Assembly: GCF_026342405.1 (NCBI RefSeq)
Contig: NZ_JAPEMU010000001.1
Location: forward strand, 7,936,001 to 8,000,000
DNA: 64,000 nucleotides
Direction of reading: 5' to 3'
Source: Kitasatospora sp. NBC_00240
Lineage (GTDB): Bacteria; Actinomycetota; Actinomycetes; Streptomycetales; Streptomycetaceae
The position numbers and the translations under genes are program-made. The notes beneath the pieces were generated by a model. The model had not been told where the DNA came from, did not search any database, and saw only the letters and a list, made by a program, of their open reading frames with translations. Of the stretch, positions 15,931-24,210 are shown piece by piece. Numbering within the stretch: position 1 is the first letter of the stretch; every line of letters starts with the position of its first letter.

Positions 15931-16182
15931 ATGGACTGGCGAGACCGCGCGCGCTGCCGCGATCTGGACCCCGAGCTGTTCTTCCCGCTCGGCAACACCG
16001 GCCCGGCGCTGCGCCAGGCCGAGGAGGCGAAGGCCGTCTGCCACCGCTGCCCGGTCAGGGAGCGCTGCCTGGCCTGGGCCCTGGAGACCGGCCAGGAGGC
16101 CGGCGTCTGGGGCGGCACCGGCGAGGACGACCGCCGCGCCCTGAAGCGGCGGGCGGCCCGGCGCCGTTCGGCCGCCGTCTGA
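15931..16182 (+). CDS. WhiB-like [4Fe-4S] regulator, WhiB1/WblE type
   Basis: The 83-residue protein has four iron-sulphur ligands C9, C37, C40 and C46 (RARCR; AVCHRCPVRERC), the same numbering as M. tuberculosis WhiB1. The G-VWGG turn lies at ~58-62 and a basic C-terminal tail (RRALKRRAARRRSA) binds DNA. WhiB1/WblE proteins bind region 4 of the main sigma factor and respond to nitric oxide or oxygen through the cluster. The sequence is a paralogue of the essential WhiB1/WblE group rather than WhiB or WhiD, judged from MDWR at the start and the GNTGPALRQ segment. GGAAGGGAG precedes ATG 15931 by 7 nt. Confidence 0.93.
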   Translation: MDWRDRARCRDLDPELFFPLGNTGPALRQAEEAKAVCHRCPVRERCLAWALETGQEAGVWGGTGEDDRRALKRRAARRRSAAV

Positions 16183-16201
16183 ACCCGCTCGCGCCGGCCC
16201 G

Positions 16202-16232
16202 CCGGGGCCCGCGAGCGGCGCGGGCCCACCGG
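16202..16232. terminator. Hairpin between convergent wbl and permease genes
   Basis: A 9-bp core (16205-16213 with 16219-16227) is extended by a short outer CCGG pairing with one bulge, between the + strand stop 16182 and the minus-strand stop 16271. Confidence 0.55.
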
Positions 16233-16270
16233 AGTGATCCGGCAGGCCCGACCGCTGGTACGACGGTGCG

Positions 16271-17923
16271 TCAGTGCCCGCCCGCGTCGACCACCTCGAT
16301 GTCCTCGACGTTCCGCTCGATCTCCTCGGCAGGCAGCGCCACCCGGATCGCCCAGAAGTAGACGGCGAGGGCGAAGGCGCTGACCACGGCCATGTCCCAC
16401 CACATCGGCAGGTTGCCCCGGCCGTCGCCGAAGCCGCCCTGCCAGGAGATCAGGCCCAGGCCGACCAGGTAGACCGGCAGCCACTGCGCGGCCCGCCAGT
16501 CCAGGCGCGGCGCGTTCGGCAGGCCCTTGCGGATCGCGTACGCGGCGTAGCTGCCGAGCAGCGCATAGCCGAGCACGATCGCGATGCCGAGCCGCGACAG
16601 GGTGTGCCAGCCGGCCCAGTAGATGATCAGGCTGGCCACCACGAAGGCGAGCGGGGAGATCACGCCGCCGGCGGGCAGCCGGTAGGAGCGCTCACGGGCG
16701 GGCAGCCGGCGGCGCAGCGCGCCGAAGGCGAGCGGGGCGCCGGCGTACATCAGCACGCTGGCGGAGGTGATGAAGCCGACCAGCTCCTGCCAGCTGGGGA
16801 ACGGCAGGAAGCAGACCACGCCGGTGACGAACGACAGGATCAGGCCGAACCACGGCACGCCGCGCTTGTCGAGGCGCTCGAAGGCCTGCGGCGCGTAGCC
16901 GTTCTTGCTCAGGCCGTAGGAGATCCGCGAGGTGGAGGTGGTGTAGATCAGGCCGGTGCCGCCGGGGGAGACGATGGCGTCGAAGTAGAGGACCCAGGCG
17001 AGCCAGCCGAGGCCGACCACGGTGGCGAGTCCGGCGAACGGCCCCTCGATGCCGGGGAAGTCCAGCTTGTCCCAGCCGGCGGCGAAGGAGCTGACCGGCA
17101 GCGACCCGATGAAGACGACCTGCAGCAGGACGTAGATCAGGGTGCCGATGGCGACCGAGCCGAGCACGGCCCGCGGGATGTCCCGCTTGGGGTTGCGGCT
17201 CTCGCCGGAGATCTGGATGGCCTGCTCGAAGCCGAGCAGCGCGAAGATGATGCCGCTGGAGCTGATCGCGCCGAGCACGCCCTTCATGCCGAACGGGGCG
17301 AAGCCGTGCGAGGTGAAGTTGCTGCCGTGGAAGTTGGTGACGGCGAGCACGAAGATCGTCAGCAGCGGTACGAAGATCTTCAGCCAGGTGGCGACGCTGT
17401 TGGTGTGGGCCAGCACTCGCACACCGAGGAAGTTGACCGCGACGAAGACGCCCATCAGCAGCACCGCGACGATGAAACCGCTGGTGGTGAGGGTGCCGTT
17501 CTCGTTCAGGAAGCTCTTGGCGAATTCCCAGTGGCCGGCGTAGCCGATCATGGCCTCGACCTCGATCGGCGCCACGGTGGCCGCCTGCAGCCAGGAGAAC
17601 CAGCCGAACGACATGCCCGCCAGGCCGCCGAAGGCGTAGTGCGGGTAACGCGCGGTGCCGCCCGCCACCGGGAAGAGGCCACCGAGCTCGGCGTGCACCA
17701 GGGCGAGGAGCACGATCGCGACCGCCCCGATGCCCCAGGAGATGAGCGCCGCCGGGCCGGCGACCACCACCGCGTTCTTGGCGCCGAACAGCCAGCCGGA
17801 GCCGATGATCGAGCCGACCGAGGCCCACAGGAGGCCGATCAGGCCCACCTCGCGGCGGAGGGAGGACCCGGTGGGGGTGGGGGTGCCGGTACTCGGCGGG
17901 GAGAGCTGATCGAGGGATGCCAT
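16271..17923 (-). CDS. APC-superfamily amino acid permease
   Basis: The 550-residue integral membrane protein has about 12-14 hydrophobic segments. The APC signature lies at the start of the fold (GLLWASVGSIIGSGWLFGAKNA) with the unwound helix 1 GSG motif, then a proton-coupled family pattern (IIFALLGFEQAIQISGESRNPKRDIPRAV). It imports amino acids or related amines; substrate cannot be read. It is divergent from the urease operon across a long AT-rich gap, so shared nitrogen control is possible but unproven. The ribosome site before ATG 17923 is weak (AGAGAGAC). Confidence 0.9.
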   Translation of the reverse strand: MASLDQLSPPSTGTPTPTGSSLRREVGLIGLLWASVGSIIGSGWLFGAKNAVVVAGPAALISWGIGAVAIVLLALVHAELGGLFPVAGGTARYPHYAFGGLAGMSFGWFSWLQAATVAPIEVEAMIGYAGHWEFAKSFLNENGTLTTSGFIVAVLLMGVFVAVNFLGVRVLAHTNSVATWLKIFVPLLTIFVLAVTNFHGSNFTSHGFAPFGMKGVLGAISSSGIIFALLGFEQAIQISGESRNPKRDIPRAVLGSVAIGTLIYVLLQVVFIGSLPVSSFAAGWDKLDFPGIEGPFAGLATVVGLGWLAWVLYFDAIVSPGGTGLIYTTSTSRISYGLSKNGYAPQAFERLDKRGVPWFGLILSFVTGVVCFLPFPSWQELVGFITSASVLMYAGAPLAFGALRRRLPARERSYRLPAGGVISPLAFVVASLIIYWAGWHTLSRLGIAIVLGYALLGSYAAYAIRKGLPNAPRLDWRAAQWLPVYLVGLGLISWQGGFGDGRGNLPMWWDMAVVSAFALAVYFWAIRVALPAEEIERNVEDIEVVDAGGH

Positions 17924-18398
17924 GCGTCGTCTCTCTGTTGGGTGGGAAGTCGGAGAGTGGCCACACCCTAGGTGTATTCATAGGACTATGCACAGATTTC
18001 ATTACTGAATATTTACCTTTCAGGAGGGACATTTCCCCAGGTAGGTGGCTGTCGGCAAGAGGGCTCATTACGTGACTCGCCAGTAGTTCCACGATTTGAG
18101 CGGGAATTGAGCTTTCATTTGGAGGCATGGCATTGTGGATGTCCGGACGGGTTATAGAAATTGCGCCGCCCGTATACCGATGCCAGACGTGTACGGCCAG
18201 CCCCCTGACCCGGGGGCCGTTCGTCCGCTACGGTGTCCGACACAGATCAACCTCCCGCGTGCGGGCCGGAGGGCGGTCGCGCCGGGCACCGCTGCCCGCG
18301 CACCCCACCCACCCTCCGCAACCCTGCCCGCGCGCCCGAGGCCACCGCGGCACAGAGCTGTGTCCGCGCCCTCTGAACTCCCCCCGAGGTGCGCGCAG
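17924..18398. promoter_or_regulatory. AT-rich divergent control region between permease and urease operon
   Basis: This 475-nt region is markedly more AT-rich than its surroundings between about 17960 and 18180, with TTCATTACTGAATATTTACC-like stretches. A short palindrome CACCCTAGGTG lies at about 17963. It should hold both promoters. Small reading frames (for example ATG 18127, with GGAGG only 2 nt upstream) are not supported as genes. Confidence 0.5.
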
Positions 18399-18697
<299 letters not shown>

Positions 18698-18701
<4 letters not shown>

Positions 18702-19027
18702 CGGCCGGCCCCGCCCCGATCCCCGGTGAAGTGCTGTACGGCGAGGGCGACATCGGCCTCAACGCCGGCCTGCCCGTGACCCGGCTGATCGCCGTGAACA
18801 CCGCCGACCGGCCCGTCCAGGTCGGCTCGCACTACCACTTCGCCGAGGCCAACCCCGGGTTGGAGTTCGACCGCCGGGCCGCGTACGGCCGGCGGCTGAA
18901 CATCCCGGCCGGCACCGCCGTCCGCTTCGAGCCGGGCATCCCGGTCGAGATCGAACTCGTCCCCCTCGGCGGACGGCGCGAGGTCGCCGGACTGCGCGGC
19001 GAGACCGGAGGGCCCCTCGATGCCTGA
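18698..19027 (+). CDS. ureB: Urease beta subunit
   Basis: The 109-residue protein reads IPGEVLYGEGDIGLNAG, then VQVGSHYHFAEANPGLEFDR and LNIPAGTAVRFEPG, the conserved UreB jelly-roll sequence. Translation starts at GTG 18698, overlapping the ureA stop (GTGA), and ends 8 nt inside ureC, so the three structural genes are translationally coupled. Confidence 0.97.
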
Positions 19028-20744
19028 GCCGTACGCGTTGCACGTCGGCCGGGCCCGCTACGCCGACCTCTACGGGCCCACCACCGGCGACCGGATCCGG
19101 CTCGGCGACACCAACCTGCTGATCGAGGTCGAGGAGGACCGCAGCTGCGGGGGCGACGAAGCGGTCTTCGGCGGTGGCAAGGTGATCCGCGAGTCGATGG
19201 GCCAGGCCCGCACCAGCCGGGCCGAAGGCGCCCCCGACACCGTGATCACCGGCGCCGTGGTGCTCGACCACTGGGGCGTCGTCAAGGCCGACATCGGCAT
19301 CCGGGACGGCCGGATCACGGCGCTCGGCAAGGCCGGCAACCCGGAGACCATGGACGGCGTCCACCCCGAGCTGGTGATCGGCCCGGAGACCGAGGTGATC
19401 TCCGGCAACGGCCGGATCCTGACGGCCGGCGCCATCGACGCCCACGTCCACTTCATCTGCCCCCAACTCGCCGACGAGGCACTCTCCTCGGGCATCACCA
19501 CGCTGATCGGTGGGGGCACCGGCCCGGCCGAGGGCACCAAGGCGACCACCATCACCCCCGGCGGCTGGCACCTGGCCCGGATGTTCGCCTCGATGGACGA
19601 CCTGCCGCTCAACATCGGGCTGCTCGGCAAGGGCAACACCGTCAACACCGTCTCCATGCACGACCAGCTGCGCGCCGGCGCTCTCGGATTCAAGATCCAC
19701 GAGGACTGGGGCGCCACCCCCGCCGCGATCGACGCCTGCCTGCGGGTCTGCGAGCAGAGCGGCGCCCAACTCGCCATCCACACCGACACCTTGAACGAGG
19801 CCGGGTTCGTCGCCGACACCCTCGCCGCGATCGCCGGCCGGGGCATCCACGCCTACCACACCGAAGGCGCCGGCGGCGGCCACGCGCCCGACATCATCAC
19901 CGTGGTCTCCGAGCTCAACGTCCTGCCCAGCTCCACCAACCCGACCCGGCCGCACACCGTCAACACCGTCGACGAGCACCTCGACATGCTGATGGTCTGC
20001 CACCACCTCAACCCGCACGTCCCCGAGGACCTGGCTTTCGCCGAGTCCCGGATCCGCCCCTCCACCATCGCCGCCGAGGACGTGCTGCACGACCTCGGCG
20101 CGATCTCCATCATCAGCTCCGACTCGCAGGCGATGGGCCGGATCGGCGAGGTGGTGATGCGCACCTGGCAGACCGCCCACGTGATGAAGGCCCGTCGTGG
20201 TGCCCTGCCCGGCGACGGGCGGGCCGACAACCTGCGGGCCCGGCGCTACGTCGCCAAGTACACCGTCAACCCGGCGGTCGCCCAAGGGCTGGACCACCTG
20301 ATCGGCTCGGTCGAGCCCGGCAAGCTCGCCGACCTGGTGCTCTGGACACCCGCCTTCTTCGGGGTCAAACCCGACCTGGTGGTGAAGGGCGGACAGATCG
20401 CCTGGGCCCAGATGGGCGATGCCAACGCCTCCATCCCCACCCCCCAGCCGGTGCTGCCCAGGCCGATGTTCGGCGCCAAGGGCCGGGCCCCGGCGCTCAA
20501 CTCCGTCAACTTCACCGCACAGGCCGCCCTCGACGACGGACTCCCCGAACGCCTGGGGCTCGGCAAGGAGTTCACCGCGATCCGGAACACCCGCGGGGTC
20601 ACCAAGGACCACATGGTCAACAACACCGCCCGTCCGGAGGTCAGAGTCGACCCCGACACCTTCACGGTCACCGTGGACGGCGAGGTCATCACCCCCGCAC
20701 CCGCCACCGAACTGCCGCTGGCCCAGCGGTACTTCCTGTTCTGA
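19020..20744 (+). CDS. ureC: Urease alpha subunit (catalytic)
   Basis: The 574-residue protein has all nickel ligands: H142 and H144 (AHVHFICPQ), the carbamylated Lys K225 (LGFKIHEDWG), H254, H280 and D368 (ISSDSQAMGRIGEV). The mobile flap Cys/His are C327 and H328 (MVCHHLNPHVPED), the position attacked by heavy-metal inhibitors. Length is standard. The start overlaps the ureB end; GGAGGG lies upstream within ureB. Accessory genes F, G and D follow; ureE is absent, as usual in streptomycetes. Confidence 0.98.
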   Translation: MPEPYALHVGRARYADLYGPTTGDRIRLGDTNLLIEVEEDRSCGGDEAVFGGGKVIRESMGQARTSRAEGAPDTVITGAVVLDHWGVVKADIGIRDGRITALGKAGNPETMDGVHPELVIGPETEVISGNGRILTAGAIDAHVHFICPQLADEALSSGITTLIGGGTGPAEGTKATTITPGGWHLARMFASMDDLPLNIGLLGKGNTVNTVSMHDQLRAGALGFKIHEDWGATPAAIDACLRVCEQSGAQLAIHTDTLNEAGFVADTLAAIAGRGIHAYHTEGAGGGHAPDIITVVSELNVLPSSTNPTRPHTVNTVDEHLDMLMVCHHLNPHVPEDLAFAESRIRPSTIAAEDVLHDLGAISIISSDSQAMGRIGEVVMRTWQTAHVMKARRGALPGDGRADNLRARRYVAKYTVNPAVAQGLDHLIGSVEPGKLADLVLWTPAFFGVKPDLVVKGGQIAWAQMGDANASIPTPQPVLPRPMFGAKGRAPALNSVNFTAQAALDDGLPERLGLGKEFTAIRNTRGVTKDHMVNNTARPEVRVDPDTFTVTVDGEVITPAPATELPLAQRYFLF

Positions 20745-20757
20745 AGGGCCCCCTCCG

Positions 20758-21423
20758 ATGAGCCTCGCAGCGCTGCTGCTGCTGTCGGACGGCCGCTTCC
20801 CGGCCGGCGGCCACGCGCACTCCGGCGGGGCCGAGGCCGCGGTCAAGGCCGGCCGGATCCACGACAGCGCCAGCATGGCGGCCTTCCTCACCGGCCGCCT
20901 GCACACCAGCGGCCTCACCGCGGCCGGCCTGGCCGCGGCGGCCGCCGGCGGGCAGGGCCACGCCGAACTCGACGAGGCCGCCGACGCCCGCACCCCGGCA
21001 CCCGCCCTGCGGGCCACCAGTCGGCGCCTGGGCCGCCAACTCCTGCGGGCCGCCCGGGCCGCCTGGCCGCACCCCGACCTCGACCGGCTGGCCGCCGCGC
21101 ACCCGCGCGGCGCCCACCAGCCCGTCGTCCTCGGCGTCGCCGCCCGCGCCGCCGGCCTCACCCCCGCCGACGCGGCGGCCGTCGCCGCCTACGAAAGCGT
21201 CAACGGCCCCGCCACCGCCTGCGTCCGGCTGCTCGGCCTCGACCCGTACGAGGTCGCCGCCGCCCTCGCCCGGCTCGGCCCGCAGCTCGACGCCGTCGCC
21301 GAGGCGGCCCTCGAAGCCGCGAGCCACCACGACGTCGACCGGCTGCCCGCCGCCTCAGCCCCCCTGCTCGACCTCTACGCCGAGCAGCACCACTCCTGGA
21401 AGGTCCGGCTCTTTGCATCGTGA
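20758..21423 (+). CDS. ureF: Urease accessory protein UreF
   Basis: The 221-residue helical protein reads LLLLSDGRFPAGGHAHSGGAEAAV at the N-terminus and AYESVNGPATACVRLLGLDP later, both UreF signatures. With UreG and UreD it forms the complex that delivers nickel and CO2 to UreC; UreF acts on UreG as a GTPase checkpoint. ATG 20758 follows ureC by 13 nt with GAAGGG upstream. The stop lies inside the next gene. Confidence 0.94.
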   Translation: MSLAALLLLSDGRFPAGGHAHSGGAEAAVKAGRIHDSASMAAFLTGRLHTSGLTAAGLAAAAAGGQGHAELDEAADARTPAPALRATSRRLGRQLLRAARAAWPHPDLDRLAAAHPRGAHQPVVLGVAARAAGLTPADAAAVAAYESVNGPATACVRLLGLDPYEVAAALARLGPQLDAVAEAALEAASHHDVDRLPAASAPLLDLYAEQHHSWKVRLFAS

Positions 21424-22183
21424 CCACGTCGACCACGTCGACGCCCCCACCCGGCACACCTTCACCGAGCCGGACGGCGCCGGCGTCGTCCACCCGCCGC
21501 GCGGCCCCGCCACCGCCCCGCGCCCGGGCACCGCCCCGCGCCCGGGCACCGCCCCGCGCCCGGGCACCCGGCGCGCGCTGCGGATCGGCCTCGGCGGCCC
21601 GGTCGGCTCCGGCAAGACCGCCACCGTCGCCGCGCTCTGCCGGGCCCTGCGCGAGGAGTTCTCGCTGGCCGTCGTCACCAACGACATCTACACCACCGAG
21701 GACGCCGAGTTCCTGCTCCGCAACGCCGTCCTGCCGCCCGAGCGGATCAGCGCGGTCGAGACCGGCTGCTGCCCGCACACCGCCATCCGGGACGACATCT
21801 CCGCCAACCTGGAGGCCGTCGAGGAACTGGAGGAGGCCCTCGGCCCGCTCGACCTGGTGCTGGTCGAATCCGGCGGCGACAACCTCACCGCCACCTTCAG
21901 CCGGGGCCTGGTCGACCACCAGATCTTCGTGATCGACGTCTCCGGCGGCGACAAGATCCCCCGCAAGGGCGGGCCCGGCGTCTCCACCTCCGACCTGCTG
22001 GTGGTCAACAAGACCGACCTCGCGCCGCTGGTCGGCGCCGACCTCGGGGTGATGGCCCGGGACGCCAAGGCCCAACGCGGCGAACTGCCCACCGTCTTCT
22101 GCGCGCTGACCTCCCCCGACGGGGTCGCGCCGGTCGCCCGGTGGGTGCGGGACCGGCTGGCCGAGTGGGCCGCCCCCAGGTGA
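21413..22183 (+). CDS. ureG: Urease accessory GTPase UreG
   Basis: The ~256-residue SIMIBI GTPase has a P-loop GGPVGSGKTATV, a CPH nickel motif (TGCCPHTAIRDD), VLVESGGDNL and a guanine motif NKTDLAP. The N-terminus is His/Asp-rich (MHRDHVDHVDAP, nickel binding in the family). It is then lengthened by three tandem TAPRPG hexapeptides encoded by an 18-bp repeat, unlike typical UreG. The start is TTG 21413, placed by GGAAGG 9 nt upstream inside ureF; no ATG fits. It hydrolyses GTP to load nickel into urease. Confidence 0.95.
   Translation: MHRDHVDHVDAPTRHTFTEPDGAGVVHPPRGPATAPRPGTAPRPGTAPRPGTRRALRIGLGGPVGSGKTATVAALCRALREEFSLAVVTNDIYTTEDAEFLLRNAVLPPERISAVETGCCPHTAIRDDISANLEAVEELEEALGPLDLVLVESGGDNLTATFSRGLVDHQIFVIDVSGGDKIPRKGGPGVSTSDLLVVNKTDLAPLVGADLGVMARDAKAQRGELPTVFCALTSPDGVAPVARWVRDRLAEWAAPR
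21511..21564 (+). repeat. Three perfect 18-bp tandem repeats inside ureG
   Basis: Units 21511-21528, 21529-21546 and 21547-21564 are identical and encode TAPRPG-type hexapeptides in a linker before the GTPase domain. Confidence 0.9.
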
Positions 22184-22971
22184 CCGTCACCGCCGTGCCC
22201 GCCACCGCGCCGGCAGTCACCGCCCCGTCCGCCGCCGGCGCCCTCACCGCGCGCGCCCGGATCACCGCCGCGCCGGACGGGCGCGGCGGCACCGACCTGC
22301 CCGTGCTGGCCGGCGCCGGCCCGCTCGCCCCGCGCCGCACCCGGGGTACCGGCCCGGCCGCACACGTGGTGCTGGTCGGCTCGATGGCCGCCCCGCTCGG
22401 CGGGGACCGGCTCGCGGTCACGGTGGACGTCCGGGCCGGCGCCGCCCTGCGGGTCACCAGCGCGGCGGCCACCATCAGCTTGCCGGGGCCGGGCCCCGCG
22501 CTCTACCAGGTCGACCTTACGGTGGGGGAGGGGGCCCGGCTGGACTGGCTGCCCGAACAGGTCGTCGCCGCCACCGGGAGCCACCTCGTCCTGCACACCC
22601 GGATCACCCTGGCGGCCGGCGCCCGGCTGCGCCTGCGCGAGGAGCAGGTCCTCGGCCGGCACCACGACTGGGCCCGCGGCCGGCCGCCCGGCCGGCTCAC
22701 CTCCCGGCTGACCGTCCGCCGGGCCGGCCGGCTGCTGCTCGACCAGCAGACCGACCTCGGCCCCGGCGCCCCCGGCTGGGACGGCCCCGCCGTCCTCGCC
22801 GGGCACCGGACGGCCGGGCAGCTGCTGCTGATCGGACCCGGGAGCGCGCCTGCACCGGCGCCCGCCCCGACGGACGGCACCGCACTGCTCGCGCTCCCGG
22901 GGGAGGACGCGACGCTGCTCACGGCCGTGGCCCCGGACGCGCTGACGCTGCGCCGGGCACTGGGCGGGTAG
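22180..22971 (+). CDS. ureD: Urease accessory protein UreD (UreH)
   Basis: The 263-residue protein has UreD features: TARARITAAPDGRGG, VVLVGSMAAPLGGD, GAALRVTSAAATISLPG and LPEQVVAATGSHLVLHTRITL. UreD is the scaffold through which UreF-UreG bind apo-urease. GTG 22180 overlaps the ureG stop (GTGA), which fixes the start; an upstream in-frame GTG would lie deep in ureG. The C-terminus carries an Ala/Pro run (APAPAPAP). It is the last gene of the operon and is followed by 8-bp repeats rather than a clear hairpin. Confidence 0.9.
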   Translation: MTVTAVPATAPAVTAPSAAGALTARARITAAPDGRGGTDLPVLAGAGPLAPRRTRGTGPAAHVVLVGSMAAPLGGDRLAVTVDVRAGAALRVTSAAATISLPGPGPALYQVDLTVGEGARLDWLPEQVVAATGSHLVLHTRITLAAGARLRLREEQVLGRHHDWARGRPPGRLTSRLTVRRAGRLLLDQQTDLGPGAPGWDGPAVLAGHRTAGQLLLIGPGSAPAPAPAPTDGTALLALPGEDATLLTAVAPDALTLRRALGG

Positions 22972-23047
22972 CCGGGTAGCCGGGTAGCCGGGTAGGTGGG
23001 CCGGCGGGCCGGTGGGCCGGCGGGTGGACGGGTGGACGGGTGGACGG
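22965..23047. repeat. Two families of 8-bp tandem repeats at end of urease operon
   Basis: Four copies of an 8-mer ending GGGTAG run from the ureD stop codon to 22995. Then three copies of GTGGACGG run at 23024-23047, with related G-rich sequence between. It is non-coding. Confidence 0.8.
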
Positions 23048-23152
23048 GTAGGTGGGTGGTCGCGAGGGCGAGTGGGCGGGCGCCGCCCGGTGGCGGCGCG
23101 GGTCCGTCCGCCGGGCGCTCGGCCGTCCGGGTGGACGGCCCGGGTGCGGGGA

Positions 23153-23869
23153 CTACCCGGCGTACAGGCCGTCCAGCCAGGACTGCCAGGCCTGCCCGGC
23201 CTTCGCCCGGTCGGCGTCCTCGCCGAACAGGTGCAGGGTCACGCCGACCGGGAGGCCGAAGGCGTTGCGGCCGAAGAAGCGGTAGAGCCCGTCGCGGGCC
23301 CGCAGTCCCAGGAACTGCGGGGTGCGGTAGTCCACCTCGGCGTCCAGCTCGCCGATCTCCGGCAGGTCCAGGCTCAGTCGATCGCCGACCCGGACCTCCT
23401 GGTCGAGGTGCAGCTCGTCCAGCAGCAGCTCGAACCCGTCGGCGCCGGCCGAGGCCGGCGGCCCCTGGACGTCGACGAACGCGGCCGGGCGCCCAACGAA
23501 GTGACGCAGGTACTGCCCGAGGGTGTGCAGGTGGAAGTCGGTGTGCTTGTCGCAGCTCTCGTACTGGGCGTCGTAGTCCTCGGCGAAGACACCGCCGAGG
23601 GTGTACCGCAGCCGGGAGCTGCCCTCGCCGCGCGGCTCGATCAGGTACTCCCGGGCGTCGAACCGGCCGGCCTCGCCCTCGGTACGGACCGCGAAGCGGA
23701 CCGGCGGCTCCCAGGCCGTCACCCCGGGAGCCTGCGGCCCCGGGACCGCACCGGCCTCCTCCGCCACGGGGAACAGCCAGCCGCCGGTGCCGGTCGTGAC
23801 CGCCTCGAAGACCTGCTCCGGCGTCGCCGGCAGCAGGACCTCGCGCCGGATCTCGAATTCCCTGGCCAT
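23153..23869 (-). CDS. SRPBCC (AHSA1/START-like) domain protein
   Basis: The 238-residue cytoplasmic protein has an N-terminal SRPBCC domain (FEIRREVLLPATPEQVFEAVTTGTGGWLFP; FDAREYLIEPRGEGSSRLRYTLGG). A second half looks like another copy of the fold (FVDVQGPPASAG... through FLGLRARDGLYRFFGRNAFGLPVG). Family members bind hydrophobic ligands; the function is unknown. ATG 23869 has GAGGAG 5 nt upstream and is preferred to GTG 23875, which would sit on the ribosome site. Confidence 0.8.
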   Translation of the reverse strand: MAREFEIRREVLLPATPEQVFEAVTTGTGGWLFPVAEEAGAVPGPQAPGVTAWEPPVRFAVRTEGEAGRFDAREYLIEPRGEGSSRLRYTLGGVFAEDYDAQYESCDKHTDFHLHTLGQYLRHFVGRPAAFVDVQGPPASAGADGFELLLDELHLDQEVRVGDRLSLDLPEIGELDAEVDYRTPQFLGLRARDGLYRFFGRNAFGLPVGVTLHLFGEDADRAKAGQAWQSWLDGLYAG

Positions 23870-24210
23870 GCCCACTCCTCGCTCCCCGCGCGAGCACCTG
23901 CGGCCCGACGGGTGGTGATCGGCGGCTGCCTGCCGCCGGTCCCCATTGTCCCGGGGGCAGGGACGGCCGCCGTCCGGTGCCGCCGTGGCCGGTATGCCGG
24001 TAGCGGGCGTTCGGCCCTCGCGCCGGGCCTGCCTGATGACTCGGCGCGGCCCTGGGCGAGCGCGGCCCTGGGTGGACGCCGTTCCGGGTGAGTGCCGTCC
24101 CGGGTGGGCGCGGCGCTCGGTGAGTGCCGTCCCGGACGAAGGACGTCCCGCCTGCGTGATGCCCGCGTGCCGCGCCGGGCGAACGCCGTCCGGGCTCCTA
24201 GCCTGGGCCG
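23870..24210. other. Divergent intergenic region with degenerate GC-rich repeats
   Basis: This 341-nt gap contains scattered near-copies of GTGAGTGCCGTCCCGG and GCGCGGCCCTGGG-like strings between about 24050 and 24140. No gene or clear promoter is seen. Confidence 0.4.

Noticed and set aside
18127..18398. A small gene upstream of ureA
   Set aside because: The ribosome site is only 2 nt from the ATG and the peptide quickly becomes Arg/Pro-rich; more likely part of the leader.
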